The notes under the pieces: model-generated
Database searches by the model: none
What the model saw: only the letters and a program-made list of their open reading frames with translations
Told to the model about the DNA's origin: nothing
Part shown: positions 16,683-25,644 of the stretch, piece by piece
Layout of the letters: each line of letters opens with the position of its first letter
Position numbering within the stretch: position 1 is the first letter of the stretch
NCBI GenBank assembly: GCA_963703665.1
Contig: CAVPFB010000007.1
Coordinates: forward strand, 186,001-250,000
Reading direction: 5' to 3'
Length of the DNA stretch: 64,000 nt
From: AP-15 sp963703665
GTDB lineage: Bacteria > Pseudomonadota > Alphaproteobacteria > ATCC43930 > CGMCC-115725
Made by a program: the position numbers and the translations under genes

Positions 16683-17275
16683 TGACAAAGGGGTAAGGGG
16701 ATGGGTGCATGACGCTCGGCACCGGCCAGCCCGGCGCCACCCTCGTCACTTGCATACTGTGAGACGGGTCGCCCGTCCTCGGCGGACATGTGGTTTAGAG
16801 TAGTAAGCCCGGGCGTGGTGCAGACGTGCACCGAGCCGATCGGCCGCGTTTTCGCCGAGCTTCGGCCATATCTTACGACTAACGCAACCCCTTGCTCTGC
16901 AAGGGGAAAGCGAATTTTCTGAAAGTCTTAAATTTTGCAACTGAGACAAAGGCCAGCCTTGAAAGAAGCCAGCAACGCCGAGCAGGACATCGCCGGCGCG
17001 GACATTCTCACCGACTCTTTGTGCAATTCAGGGTTGAGCGCCCCCAGAAATTCGCGGGCACGGCTGCACCGCCACTGCTCAATGAACAGCCTCGTCAACC
17101 CGAAGTGCGTTTTCTACATCTGGAAGAACGGCACCTACGCCGAGATGCAAGCCGCTCTGCGCCGCCAGACGACAGCAAGACCAGCGAGCGGAGCACACCG
17201 AGCAGCGCAGTAGATTTCGGCTCGGGTGCTGGGTCTGTACTGCCGACGGGCTCGGTCAGAGCGCCGGTCAATGAA

Positions 17276-18080
17276 TCAGCCGGGAACATCGGCGCAATAG
17301 GCTGAGATGGCATCCTGCAGCGCCTGCACGCTGGCATATCCCAGCGCCGCAGCGGCGTGACTGAGCCCGCCATTCTGGCGCGCGAGCGCCGAGACGCTTT
17401 TGCCTTGACAGTTTGCGTTTCCGGGGGTGCCCGCAAGCATAAAAGTGATCACGACCTCGCCGTCGCTGGACCGGACATCGGCCATCAGGATCTGGTTGAG
17501 GCCGGCGTCAAAGGAACCGCCGCCGCCATTGCCGCCGTGGCCACCGCCGCCGCCGCTGTAGCCGCCGCCGCCGCCCAAGGTCTCGCCGTAGTGGGCGGGG
17601 CCGGCGCCGCCGCCGCCGCCGAAGTCGCCGTAGCCGCCGCCGCCGCTGTAGCCGCCGCCGCCGCCGCTGTAGCTGCTGGCAAGCCCCGGAAACGCGCCGC
17701 CGCCGGCGCCGCTGCGGCCACCGCCGGCGCTAATGAAGCCGCCGCCGCCGCCGCTGAAGTCGTCGCCGTTGCCGCCGCCGCCGTTGCCGCCGCTGCCGCC
17801 GCCGCCGCCGAGGCCGCCGAGGCCGCCGGCTGTGCCGGTCATGCCGCCCCCGCCGTTGATGTCGTAGCCGGCGCCGCCGCCGCCGGCGATCGCCAGCGGC
17901 ATATTGCTGGGCCCGACCACAAAGCTGCCGCCGCCGCCGCCGCCGTCAAAGCCGAGGCCGGCACCGAAGCCGCTGCCGCCGACGGCGATCTGCAATACCT
18001 CGCCGGCGGTCAGGCTGAAGTCACCGCCGATCTCGGCGCCGAGACCACCCATTCCGCTGACTGAGTTTGCGTATCCGTTG
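17276..18080 (-). pseudogene. secreted glycine-rich protein, 3' part (split by IS)
   Basis: About 268 codons encode a glycine-rich protein: 'GGLGAEIGGDFSLTAGEVLQ' at the start of the fragment, long G-G-G-G-S/Y/N runs (about 17510-17990), then a compact end with 'VRSSDGEVVITFML' and a helical tail 'HAAAALGYASVQALQDAISA'. The fragment has no start of its own. The matching signal peptide and first strands lie at 19440-19587, on the far side of the IS element, so one gene was cut in two. The open frame running on across the element in antisense is an artefact of its GC content. The GCC-rich triplets could also vary in number. Confidence 0.75.
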
Positions 18081-18082
18081 GG

Positions 18083-19421
18083 GTGGACGGCCCCGCGGCA
18101 TCTGGTGCCAAAGTTCGGCCGTCGAACCCGAACTGGAGGCCGTCCGTGATCGAGATTACGCGCATCGCCATCGACACGTCCAAGTCTGTGTTCACGCTGC
18201 ACGGGGTCGATGGCGCCGGCCGCGCGGTGTTGCGGCGCAATCTGCGGCGGCGCGAGCTGCTGCGGTTCTTTGACGGACTGCCGCCGGTCGAGGTCGCGCT
18301 GGAGGCGTGCGGCGGCGCGCATCATTGGGCGCGCGCGCTGGCGGCGCAGGGGCACCGCGTGCGGCTGATCCCGCCGCAATATGTCAAGCCGTTTGTCAAG
18401 CGCAGCAAAAACGACCGCAACGACGCCGCGGCGATCAGCGTCGCCGCGGCGCAGCCCTCGATCGGCGCGGTGCCGGTGAAGTCGGCCGGGCAGCAAGCCG
18501 CAGCCATGCTGTTGTCGGTGCGCGAGCTGTTGGTGCGGCAGCGCACCCAGCTGGTCAACGCAATGCGCGGCCATGCCGCCGAGATGGGGGTGGTGGCGCC
18601 GCTCGGCGAGAAAGGCCTGGCCGAGCTGCGGGCTGAGATCGCCACTGCCGATGACGCAGCGGTGCCGACCGCGGCGAAGCAAGCCATCGCGCTGTTGGGC
18701 CGGGAAGCGGACCACATCGAGACGCGGCGCCGCGCCATCGACGCCACGCTGCTGCAACAGCACAAGGCCAACCCGGTCAGTCGGCGGCTGGCCGCGATCC
18801 CGGGGATCGGACCGATCGGGGCGCTGAATTTGGCGTTGCGGGTCGACGCGACGCAGTTCAAATCGGCGCGCCATTTTGCGGCCTGGCTCGGGCTGGTGCC
18901 GCGCGAATGCTCGACCGCCGGCCGGCAGCGTCTGGGCGGCATCAGCCGGGCCGGCGACGAGCGGCTGCGCCAGTTGCTGGTGCTGGGCGCGACCGCGGTC
19001 ATCCAACATGCCAAGCCCGGCCGGCCAACCGCCTCGCCGTGGCTGCTCAACCTGCTCGGCCGCAAGCCGCGCAAGCTTGCCGCGGTGGCTTTGGCGAACA
19101 AGACGGCCCGCATCGTGTGGGCCATGATGACGCGCGGGGAGGCCTACCGGCCGCCGCCTGACCGCTCGTTTGTCGCGGGTGCAGGGCTCGCGAGGGAAAA
19201 GATGCTGATCGGTCGGTCCGACGATCCGCAAAACCCGTGTAGGGTGGCGGCCAGCAAGGTCTCTCATCCGTTTGGGGGTGGATCGCGGAACCCATCTGGG
19301 CCAGCGGCACGGGCCGCGCAACAGAGCCTGCCCTCGCGAAAGCGGGGGCCGGACACACGACCGCAACCGCACCGGCAGGATTTTCTCATCTCACCCCCCT
19401 TGCACCAACAGGGCCGTCCAC
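18083..19421 (+). mobile_element. IS110-family (IS1111-type) insertion sequence
   Basis: Bounded by an 11-bp perfect inverted repeat: gtggacggccc at 18083-18093 and gggccgtccac at 19411-19421. The true tips probably lie a few bases outside, because IS1111-type repeats are subterminal. It encodes one DEDD transposase on + and has a long non-coding right end (about 19160-19410) but only 63 bp on the left before the start codon, which is the IS1111 arrangement. It is inserted into a glycine-rich protein gene running the other way. Exact ends need comparison with an empty site. Confidence 0.8.
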
Positions 19422-19456
19422 ACACGCCCTACGCGCCAAAGGCGAGGATCCGGTAA
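18146..19456 (+). CDS. IS110-family transposase
   Basis: 436 codons from GTG 18146 (ggagg at 18135-18139). The N-terminal DEDD RuvC-like domain shows 'AIDTSKSVFTLHG', 'VALEACGGAHHWARAL' and 'KNDRNDAAAI'. The C-terminal transposase_20 domain shows 'IPGIGPIGALNLALRV', 'FAAWLGLVPRE' and 'GGISRAGDERLRQLLV', with the Ser-containing 'STAGRQ'. The family-like part ends near 'MTRGEAYRPP' (about 19150). The remaining about 100 residues are low-grade sequence read through the non-coding right end into the host gene, so the natural C-terminus is effectively earlier or extended by the insertion site. Confidence 0.85.
   Translation: MIEITRIAIDTSKSVFTLHGVDGAGRAVLRRNLRRRELLRFFDGLPPVEVALEACGGAHHWARALAAQGHRVRLIPPQYVKPFVKRSKNDRNDAAAISVAAAQPSIGAVPVKSAGQQAAAMLLSVRELLVRQRTQLVNAMRGHAAEMGVVAPLGEKGLAELRAEIATADDAAVPTAAKQAIALLGREADHIETRRRAIDATLLQQHKANPVSRRLAAIPGIGPIGALNLALRVDATQFKSARHFAAWLGLVPRECSTAGRQRLGGISRAGDERLRQLLVLGATAVIQHAKPGRPTASPWLLNLLGRKPRKLAAVALANKTARIVWAMMTRGEAYRPPPDRSFVAGAGLAREKMLIGRSDDPQNPCRVAASKVSHPFGGGSRNPSGPAARAAQQSLPSRKRGPDTRPQPHRQDFLISPPLHQQGRPHTPYAPKARIR
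19166..19410 (+). ncRNA. candidate IS1111-type bridge RNA region
   Basis: In IS1111-type elements the guide (bridge) RNA that pairs with target and donor DNA is encoded at the right end, after the transposase gene. Here about 245 bp separate the conserved transposase end from the right inverted repeat, and they contain structured pieces such as a GAAA tetraloop hairpin at 19332-19347. The left end is too short to hold one. Position and structure support the call; boundaries and guide loops are not determined. Confidence 0.4.
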
Positions 19457-19587
19457 GTGCCGGTGACCGGCACGGTAAAGGTGACGAGACTGCCCGTAAA
19501 AGTGAAGTCGAACGGCGCAGCCCGGGCACCTGGGACCCAAGCGAGAAGCGCCAGCAGCGATGCTCCAGCCAGCAGACGATTTCTCAT
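19440..19587 (-). pseudogene. secreted glycine-rich protein, 5' part (split by IS)
   Basis: From ATG 19587 (gggag upstream on this strand) the frame encodes a signal peptide 'MRNRLLAGASLLALLAWVPG', cut likely after 'ARA', then 'FDFTFTGSLVTFTVPVTGTY' and 'RILAFGA', where it meets the IS end and a TAG. Glycine-rich proteins of this kind normally continue from such a 'LAFGA' strand into the Gly-rich body, which is found at 17276-18080. Seeing both halves shows that the element landed in an otherwise normal gene. Confidence 0.75.
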
Positions 19588-20103
19588 ATTGTCTCCCTTT
19601 TTATAAAAACTGCCCCCAGCCCCAATGGGCGATTATCCTTTACGGTCGCGCAGCCGGCGTCCGTATAAATCTTTGGTAATTGCGACTCCACGCCCGGTGG
19701 CGCGAGGGAGGTCGGAGAGCGGGTGAAGCGCAGCGCAACCCTTCGTCGGTTTGGCGGGATGACAGGTTGCACGAGCCCACTCCTACGGGTTATGCCGCGG
19801 GTGTCGCGCCGGGCGGCAGCTCTTGACGCGGGTGTTAGCGCCGTGTCCACCAAATACAGATGTCACTGTCGGATAATATGCAATCTGGAAATAAGAGAGC
19901 GGCCCGCGCGAGCCATTCCTCGCGCGCCCGCCGAGACCCACTGCCGCGCACGGCCTTCCCGAAATCGTTGAATTATGAAACGGGAAATCCTTCCGGCCGA
20001 TTTCAGACGATTTCAGTCTGTTGAAAGGAAAAGTTCCTTGCCGAGTGACGCCGTGTCAGCCATCGTATTTCAAAACCGACGGGGAACCGATAGGGAGGGA
20101 GAA
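19588..20103. other. 516-bp intergenic region
   Basis: It lies between two genes for exported proteins pointing apart (glycine-rich on -, PEP-CTERM on +), so both promoters should be here. No coding frame is convincing. A repeat-like stretch around 19720-19830 ('gggtgaagcgcagcgcaaccc' region) resembles dispersed intergenic repeats. GC falls towards the PEP-CTERM gene. Confidence 0.45.
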
Positions 20104-20765
20104 ATGCACAAGGTATTATTGTTATTAGCTGCTGCGGCAGTGCAATTTCCCATGGCCGTTGCGCATGCAAATCTATTGGTGAACGGAAGCTTCGAAAACC
20201 AGTTATGCCACCTGCCACCTTTCTTGATTTTGGCGTAGGCGGCGAACCTGCCGGATTTTCGTGGACTGTGACAACTAACACAGTAGACATTGTATCGAAC
20301 GGATTTTTGGGAGGGACAGCATTCGATGGTGTTCAATGGCTCGATTTAGTTGGATTCGGGAGCACAGGTGGGGTTGAGCAGACGGTTGCGACTACACCGG
20401 GTCAACAGTACACACTTTCTTTCGCCTATGCGAATAATCCCGGCCCCGGAGTACCCGTGCCCGTCTCAGCCGATCTGACGATCACCAGTGGGGCAAGCAC
20501 CCTACTGAATCAATCCATCAGCCATGGTACGTCCACAACGTCGGGCCTGAATTGGACTCCGTTTGACATGGCGTTCACGGCAACAGGAACATCTGCGACA
20601 CTAGCATTCGATGAGACGGTTGGCGGTGCGAATGGTGGCATTTTTTTAGATGCGGTCTCTATAGACGCAACTGCTGCGCCGGTGCCAGAACCTCCAACTC
20701 TAATCTTATTTGGGACAGCTTTTGCTATGCTGGTTTTGGTGTGGCAACGCAACGCAGCCCAATAG
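20104..20765 (+). pseudogene. PEP-CTERM sorted exported protein, frameshifted
   Basis: ATG 20104 follows a gggaggg ribosome site and encodes a signal peptide (residues 1-22) and 'NLLVNGSFEN'. The frame then breaks: the body continues in another frame from about 20202 and ends in a PEP-CTERM signal, 'VPEPPTLILFGTAFAMLVLV' followed by Arg. Adding one C in 'aaccag' (20197-20201) restores one 220-codon frame reading 'FENPVMPPATF'. PEP-CTERM proteins are processed by an exosortase and sent to the surface. Base composition is clearly more AT-rich than the surroundings, suggesting transfer. The break is a real mutation or a sequence error. Confidence 0.75.
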
Positions 20766-20931
20766 CCCATATGCCCATAGGCATGGGGTCGTCAGTTTTT
20801 ACTATTCAGAATCCGTTGTGCGGGGTCGCATAGGTCAACCCCCGCATTTCCCATAACACCCGTTCTGCGGAATTGCCCGACTGGACGGTGAGCCTGCCAC
20901 CCCGTGACGTAAAGCCTTTCCGGTTCGGATG

Positions 20932-21846
20932 CTACCCGGCGCGCACCGCAATCCGGTCAAGGTCGGAAACGACCCGAGAGCGCTGAAACAGGGCCGCGGC
21001 TTCGGCGAGGATTTCCTCGGGGCGATAACGGCTGGAGATGTGGGTCAGCAGCAACTCGCCGACCCCGGCGTCGCGCGCGAGCCGCGCCCCCGACCCCGCG
21101 GTCAGATGGCCGTGCGAATGGGCGAGCGCGGCGTCGCGGTCGAGATAGGTCGCCTCGATCACCAGCGCGTCGGCGTTCGCGACCTGCGGCGTCAGTGGGG
21201 CGGCGTCCTCCTCGACATCGCCGACGACGATGAGCCTGGCGCCGGCTATCGGCGCGCCGCGCACCATCTCGGGCGTGATCAGCCGGCCGTCGGCGAGGGT
21301 CACCGGCCTGCCCTCCGCCAATTCGCGGCGGTCCGGGCCGTCGGGCACGCCGAGCGCCATCAGACGGTCGGGCAGCAGCGGCGCCCGCGCGCTCTCCTCG
21401 AGGCGGTAGCCGAGGCTCTGGGTCCCGCGATGCCGGACCGCGAAGGCGTCGAGCCGCCAGCCCGGCCACTCTTGCACCGGGCCGGGCTCGACCGCGCGCA
21501 GCCGATAGCCGGCCGCACGCTCCCGGCAGACCGTCAGCGCCAGATAGTGGCCGACATAATCGACCGTCTCGGCGCTGCCGACGATGTCGATCGGCTCCTC
21601 GATGCCGTAGAGGGCGCGGGTAGCGACAAACCCGGCGAGCCCCGCGATGTGGTCGAGATGGGCGTGGGTCAACAGCACGTGGCGCAGCCCGCGAAAGCCG
21701 AGCCGCGCGCGCATCAATTGGCGCTGCGTTCCTTCGCCGCAATCGACCAGCAAGCGGTCGGGGCCGCGGCTGACATAGAGGGCCGGCGAGCCGCGTTCCG
21801 CCGAGGGCACCGCCGCCGAAGTTCCGAGAAAGACCAGATCGAACAT
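20932..21846 (-). CDS. rnz: ribonuclease Z (tRNA 3' endonuclease)
   Basis: 304 residues of the metallo-beta-lactamase fold. It opens 'MFDLVFLGTSAAVPSAERG', the usual RNase Z start, and carries the zinc motif 'THAHLDHIAGL' and later 'HSHGHLTA' and 'LTHISSRY'. The enzyme cuts the 3' trailer from tRNA precursors. The frame is open far upstream, but that is the antisense of the amidase gene; ATG 21846 gives the family's normal N-terminus. Divergent from the amidase with 69 bp between starts. Confidence 0.9.
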   Translation of the reverse strand: MFDLVFLGTSAAVPSAERGSPALYVSRGPDRLLVDCGEGTQRQLMRARLGFRGLRHVLLTHAHLDHIAGLAGFVATRALYGIEEPIDIVGSAETVDYVGHYLALTVCRERAAGYRLRAVEPGPVQEWPGWRLDAFAVRHRGTQSLGYRLEESARAPLLPDRLMALGVPDGPDRRELAEGRPVTLADGRLITPEMVRGAPIAGARLIVVGDVEEDAAPLTPQVANADALVIEATYLDRDAALAHSHGHLTAGSGARLARDAGVGELLLTHISSRYRPEEILAEAAALFQRSRVVSDLDRIAVRAG

Positions 21847-21915
21847 GCGCTGCCTGATGATGACCGGTGCTAATCTGCGCCGGAGACCCGTCTCTGCCAA
21901 TCTCCGGGCCTGCTG

Positions 21916-23514
21916 ATGGCGAAGCTCGACCTCGAAAACTCGACGATCGGCGACTTGCGGCATGCGCTGTCGGCGGCCGCCGTCACTGCCGCGGCGCTGG
22001 TCCATGCCTATCTGGCGCGCATCGCGGCCTATGACCGGGCCGGCCCCTCGATCAATGCGGTGCGCGAGGTCAACCCGGACGCGGGCGCGATTGCCGCCGG
22101 CCTCGACAGCGCGGCGCCGGCCGCGCGCCGCCCGCTCGCCGGCATCCCGATCCTCCTCAAGGACAACATCGCGACCGCCGACCGGCAGCACACGACCGCG
22201 GGCTCGCTGGCCTTGGCCGAGGCGCGGGCGGCGCGTGAGGCGACCGTCGTGCGGCTGCTGCGCGAGGCGGGTGCGGTCATTCTGGGCAAGGCCAATTTGA
22301 CCGAGTTCGCCAACATCCTCGCGGTCGACATGCCGGCGGGCTACAGCTCGCTCGGCGGCCAGGTCCGCAACCCCTACGCGCCGCAGCTCGACGAGCGGGA
22401 CGTTCCGATTGTTCCGCCGGGCGGGTCGAGCGCGGGCTCGGCGGCGGCGGTCGCGGCGGGGCTCGCAGCGGCGGCGATCGGCACCGAAACCTCGGGCTCG
22501 CTGTTGTCGCCGGCGTGCCAATGCGGGTTGGTCACGGTCAAGCCGACAGTCGGGCTCGTCAGCCGCGCCGGGATCGTCCCGATCGCGCACAGCCAGGACA
22601 CGGCCGGCCCGTTGACCCGCACCGTGCATGACGCGGCGGTGCTGCTGAACGTGCTGGCGGCCGCCGACCCGCTCGATCCGCCGACCGAGGGCTTGCGGCG
22701 CCCGGCCGACTATACGAGCGCGCTCGACCGGGACGGGCTCAAGGGTGCGCGCATCGGGGTGCCGAGCGACCCCGCCGACCGCGGCAACGACGTTTATTAC
22801 GGGCCGCTGTCGCCGCGCGCCGCCGCGGTCATGGCATCCGCGATCGCCGCGATCGAGCAGCTCGGCGCCACAATCGTGCGCGCCAACATGCCGACCGCCG
22901 GCTGGATCGGCGGCCCCGGCACCGAGATCGCGATCCTGAACCGCAACCCCGAGAGCCGGACCTGGCTGCGGCCGGTGCGCCCGCCGCTCGTCTTCGTCTA
23001 CGAGCTGAAGCACGACCTCGACCTTTACCTGCGCGATTGGGCGAGCGAGACCGGGATGCGCAGCCTTGCCGACATCGTTGCGTTCAACACGGCCAATGCC
23101 GAGCATGCCTTGCGGTTTGGCCAGGATTTGTTTCTCGCCGCAGCGGCGACGCGCGGTGACTTGAGCGAGCCCGAATATGTGTCGGCGCGGCAATCGGATC
23201 TGCGCGCCTCCCGCACTCTCGGTCTCGACGCGTATATGGACCGGCATCGGCTCGACGCGGTGCTGTTTCCGGGTGCCGTCGGCGCCGCGATCGCCGCCAA
23301 GGCCGGTTATCCGAGCGTTCAAGTGCCGGCCGGCTTTGTCAGCGGCAGCGCCGGCTGCGAAACCCCCGAATACCCGTTCGGCGTCACCTTTACCGGTCGC
23401 GCGTGGAGCGAGCCCACCCTGTTACGCCTCGCCTATGCCTTCGAGCAGGCGACCCGAGCCCGCCGGCCGCCGCCGGACTTTCCCGGGCTGGTTCAGGCCG
23501 GGCGCAGCAACTAG
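21916..23514 (+). CDS. amidase signature family protein
   Basis: 532 residues. The Ser-cisSer-Lys triad region is visible: Lys82 in 'LLKDNIATADRQHTTAGS', the Gly/Ser block 'PPGGSSAGSAAAVAAGL' (about 167-183) and 'GTETSGSLLSPA' (about 189-200, nucleophile in SGS). The end has 'YPFGVTFTGRAWSEPTLL'. It hydrolyses an amide bond; the substrate cannot be told. No signal peptide. A second amidase with different sequence lies at 26542-28197. Confidence 0.88.
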   Translation: MAKLDLENSTIGDLRHALSAAAVTAAALVHAYLARIAAYDRAGPSINAVREVNPDAGAIAAGLDSAAPAARRPLAGIPILLKDNIATADRQHTTAGSLALAEARAAREATVVRLLREAGAVILGKANLTEFANILAVDMPAGYSSLGGQVRNPYAPQLDERDVPIVPPGGSSAGSAAAVAAGLAAAAIGTETSGSLLSPACQCGLVTVKPTVGLVSRAGIVPIAHSQDTAGPLTRTVHDAAVLLNVLAAADPLDPPTEGLRRPADYTSALDRDGLKGARIGVPSDPADRGNDVYYGPLSPRAAAVMASAIAAIEQLGATIVRANMPTAGWIGGPGTEIAILNRNPESRTWLRPVRPPLVFVYELKHDLDLYLRDWASETGMRSLADIVAFNTANAEHALRFGQDLFLAAAATRGDLSEPEYVSARQSDLRASRTLGLDAYMDRHRLDAVLFPGAVGAAIAAKAGYPSVQVPAGFVSGSAGCETPEYPFGVTFTGRAWSEPTLLRLAYAFEQATRARRPPPDFPGLVQAGRSN

Positions 23515-23831
23515 AACAACGTCAAACTGGCGACCGCAGCACTTTATCGATGACGAGCATGAGCACCACCGCCATCGCCTGATCGATACTCAGTCCGCGC
23601 AGACGGGATCGGAGAGTGGAACCGGAGCCCCGACGAGTCGCTGGTGGGACAGGCACGTCCAGTCAATTGCAAAGGCCAGCCGAATAGGAACGTATTACGT
23701 TCACAAAAGGCACCGTAGGTGGCATGTCTCTCGCTGAGTTTGCCGCGCAAGCCATTGCAACAACACCTGATTCGCGACAACTGTTGCAATTGTCTCGGCC
23801 TTCCCCAAGATCTCGCCAGGGAGGACCGAGA
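23515..23831. other. intergenic region, possible gene remnant on -
   Basis: No complete gene. On the - strand a short frame ending near 23530 encodes 'GLSIDQAMAVVLMLVIDKVL', a hydrophobic stretch that could be the C-terminal remnant of a membrane protein, but there is no upstream body. Otherwise nothing supported. Confidence 0.3.
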
Positions 23832-24062
23832 ATGGACCAACGCTCGATTGAGAAACACCTGCGCCGCTGGCATCGCCGCGACAAGACGACCATCGATCGC
23901 CTGGTCGGCGATTCGGATAAGGAAAGAATGCCGGGGCGACGGGTACATAGTCCGACGACCGGCAGCGGTCTGCCGGTCGAGAGCCAAATCCGCAAAGTGT
24001 GGGACCCGAGGCGAGGCGGTGGGCTGCCGGTCTTCCTCTGCCTGGCCGGCGAAAGCGATTGA
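23832..24062 (+). CDS. small hypothetical protein
   Basis: 76 residues from ATG 23832 with gggagga at 23818-23824, well placed. The protein is basic at the front ('EKHLRRWHRRDKTTIDRL') and ends with 'SQIRKVWDPRRGGGLPVF'. I do not recognise a family. The strong ribosome site and lack of a competing frame support it. Confidence 0.5.
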   Translation: MDQRSIEKHLRRWHRRDKTTIDRLVGDSDKERMPGRRVHSPTTGSGLPVESQIRKVWDPRRGGGLPVFLCLAGESD

Positions 24063-24324
24063 GGCGGGGAGCCACTTTGCTGTGCCGAGACGCCGATCCG
24101 AGGTGCAGGACGGCCGCCGCCGATCGCGGAAGGTCGTTCCGACCACCGGCATCGAACTTAGGAGAGGGTTTATCGGTCGGCGGCGTTGCACCCGCAAATG
24201 GTCACGACCGAGCCGAGTGAGGAAATCGGCTTCAGGCTGGGTTACTGCGGCGTTCTGACCAGTCAACCGGCCCATCAACCGGGAGGAAAAACTCAAAAGA
24301 AGCTCGTCAGCTTCCACGCTTCGG

Positions 24325-24489
24325 GGCGCGACGCCGTCGCTCGTCGCCGGCTACGTGATCTCGACCGGCACGCCCGAAGGCGTCGGCTGCGCCCGCAAGC
24401 CGCCATTGTGGACGAAGCCAAGCGATGTCGTCGAGGTCGAGGTCGGCGGCATCGGCATATTGCGCAACCCGCTCGTCGCCGAAGATTGA
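24325..24489 (+). pseudogene. fumarylacetoacetate hydrolase family, 3' remnant
   Basis: The frame ending at TGA 24487-24489 encodes 'VISTGTPEGVGCARKPPLW' followed by 'VVEVEVGGIGILRNPLVAED', the classic C-terminus of FAH-family hydrolases/isomerases. Nothing upstream resembles the rest of the protein, so only the last about 50 codons remain. It marks this 1.2-kb stretch as decayed DNA. Confidence 0.65.
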
Positions 24490-24717
24490 GTCGCGGCGCG
24501 TAGCTCGCCGAGGCCCCTCGTGCGCACCAACTACTCGAATCCGGAGCGGTCATTGGGAAGCTGCGGCTGAAGCCGTAACCGGAGGCGTGTTCCTCTCAGC
24601 AGGGATCACGAAACCTGCTTCACCACTGCGCCCGAACGCGCCCCGATCGTCGCCCGCTGCAAATTTTCCGGATCTCGGCTACCCTCCCGGCATTCGAGCT
24701 GGAAGGGGAGCGGGGGC

Positions 24718-25618
24718 ATGCAACTCGGAGCCTCATTACCGGTGGCCGATATCGGCACCGCACCCGCGGTATTGCGCGACTTCGCACAGGCCGCGGAAGG
24801 ACTGGGCTTTGCTCACCTGATGGCGCCCGATCACGTGCTCGGGGCCAATCCGGCCGCGGACCACCCCGGACAGCGCGTCGGCACCACCCAGAACGCCTAT
24901 CATGATCCGTTCGTGCTGTTCGGGTTTCAGTCGGGGTGCACGCGGAGGATCGGCTTTTGCTGTCGGCGTCCTGATCCTGGCGCAGCGGCAGGCGGTGCTG
25001 GTGGCGAAGCAGGCGGCCTCGCTCGACGTGCTGTGCGGCGGCCGGTTTCGGCTCGGGATCGGGGTCGGCTGGAACGAGGTCGAGTTCATCGGCCTCAATC
25101 AGAATTTCCACAACCGCGGCAAACGCTCGGCGGAACAGGTGCCGGTCATGCAGGCGTTGTGGGCCGAGCCGCATGTCCGCTTTGCCGGCGAATTCCATCA
25201 GATCGACGACGCTGGCATCAATAATCCCCGCCCGGCTTCCGGCCGCGTCCCGATCTGGTACGGCGGCCATGCCGAGGCGACCTTTCGCCGCTGCGCGAAA
25301 TTCGGCGACGGGTTCATTCCATTGGCTTACCCGCCGGGCGACGCGGCCTCGGCAGCCTTTGCGAAATTGCGCGCCTTGACCCGCGAAGCCGGGCGCGACC
25401 CGGCGGCGATCGGGATCGAGGTCTGGGTCTCGCCCGGCGCCGGCGTCCCGGAGGATTGGCGGCGCGAGATCGCCTTTTGGAAGGCGGCCGGGGTCACCCA
25501 CCTGACTGCGCACACCACTTATGCCAGCAGCCACCACAAGCGCATTGCCGGACACAGCGCCGCCGAGCATCTGGCGGCGATCACCCGGTATCGCGAGGCG
25601 GTGGCGGATTTGCTGTAA
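24718..25618 (+). pseudogene. LLM-class F420/FMN-dependent oxidoreductase, frameshifted
   Basis: ATG 24718 encodes the family start 'QLGASLPVADIG' and 'AEGLGFAHLMAPDHVLG', and the frame is right up to 'CTRRIGF'. The rest ('VGVLILAQRQAVLVAKQAAS', 'GRFRLGIGVGWNEVEF', 'RVPIWYGGHAEATFRR') is in the +1 frame to 25618. Removing one T from TTTT (24955-24958) restores a 299-residue luciferase-like monooxygenase. This one is in a homopolymer, not a GANTC site. It is followed 26 bp later by an esterase gene on the same strand. Confidence 0.8.
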
Positions 25619-25644
25619 GTTTAAAACAGCAACAGGAGATCTAG

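Larger units (their letters stand above)
16427..17275. other. 849-bp intergenic region without a supported gene
   Basis: No frame here has good gene character. It contains a 14-bp tandem duplication (16455-16482), two strong short palindromes (16589-16606 and 16665-16682), and a stretch of lower GC around 16900-16940. The only notable short frame, starting at ATG 17082 (43 codons), lacks a ribosome site and matches nothing known. Likely a decayed junction between the GTPase locus and the accessory segment that follows. Confidence 0.5.

Noticed and set aside
17510..17990. Repetitive GCC-rich stretch as a CRISPR or satellite array
   Set aside because: It is codon-level glycine repetition in a coding sequence, with no constant repeat-spacer structure.
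17276..19372. 698-codon - strand frame as one glycine-rich protein
   Set aside because: The part beyond about 18080 is the antisense of the transposase; the true N-terminus with signal peptide is at 19440-19587.
20932..23322. 796-codon - strand frame as an extended RNase Z
   Set aside because: Everything upstream of 21846 is the antisense of the amidase gene; RNase Z starts normally at 21846.
23544..24317. 257-codon - strand frame in the gap after the first amidase
   Set aside because: Composition is random-like (Arg/Ser/Pro-rich), with no motif and no ribosome site; the + strand 76-codon gene with a good ribosome site is preferred.
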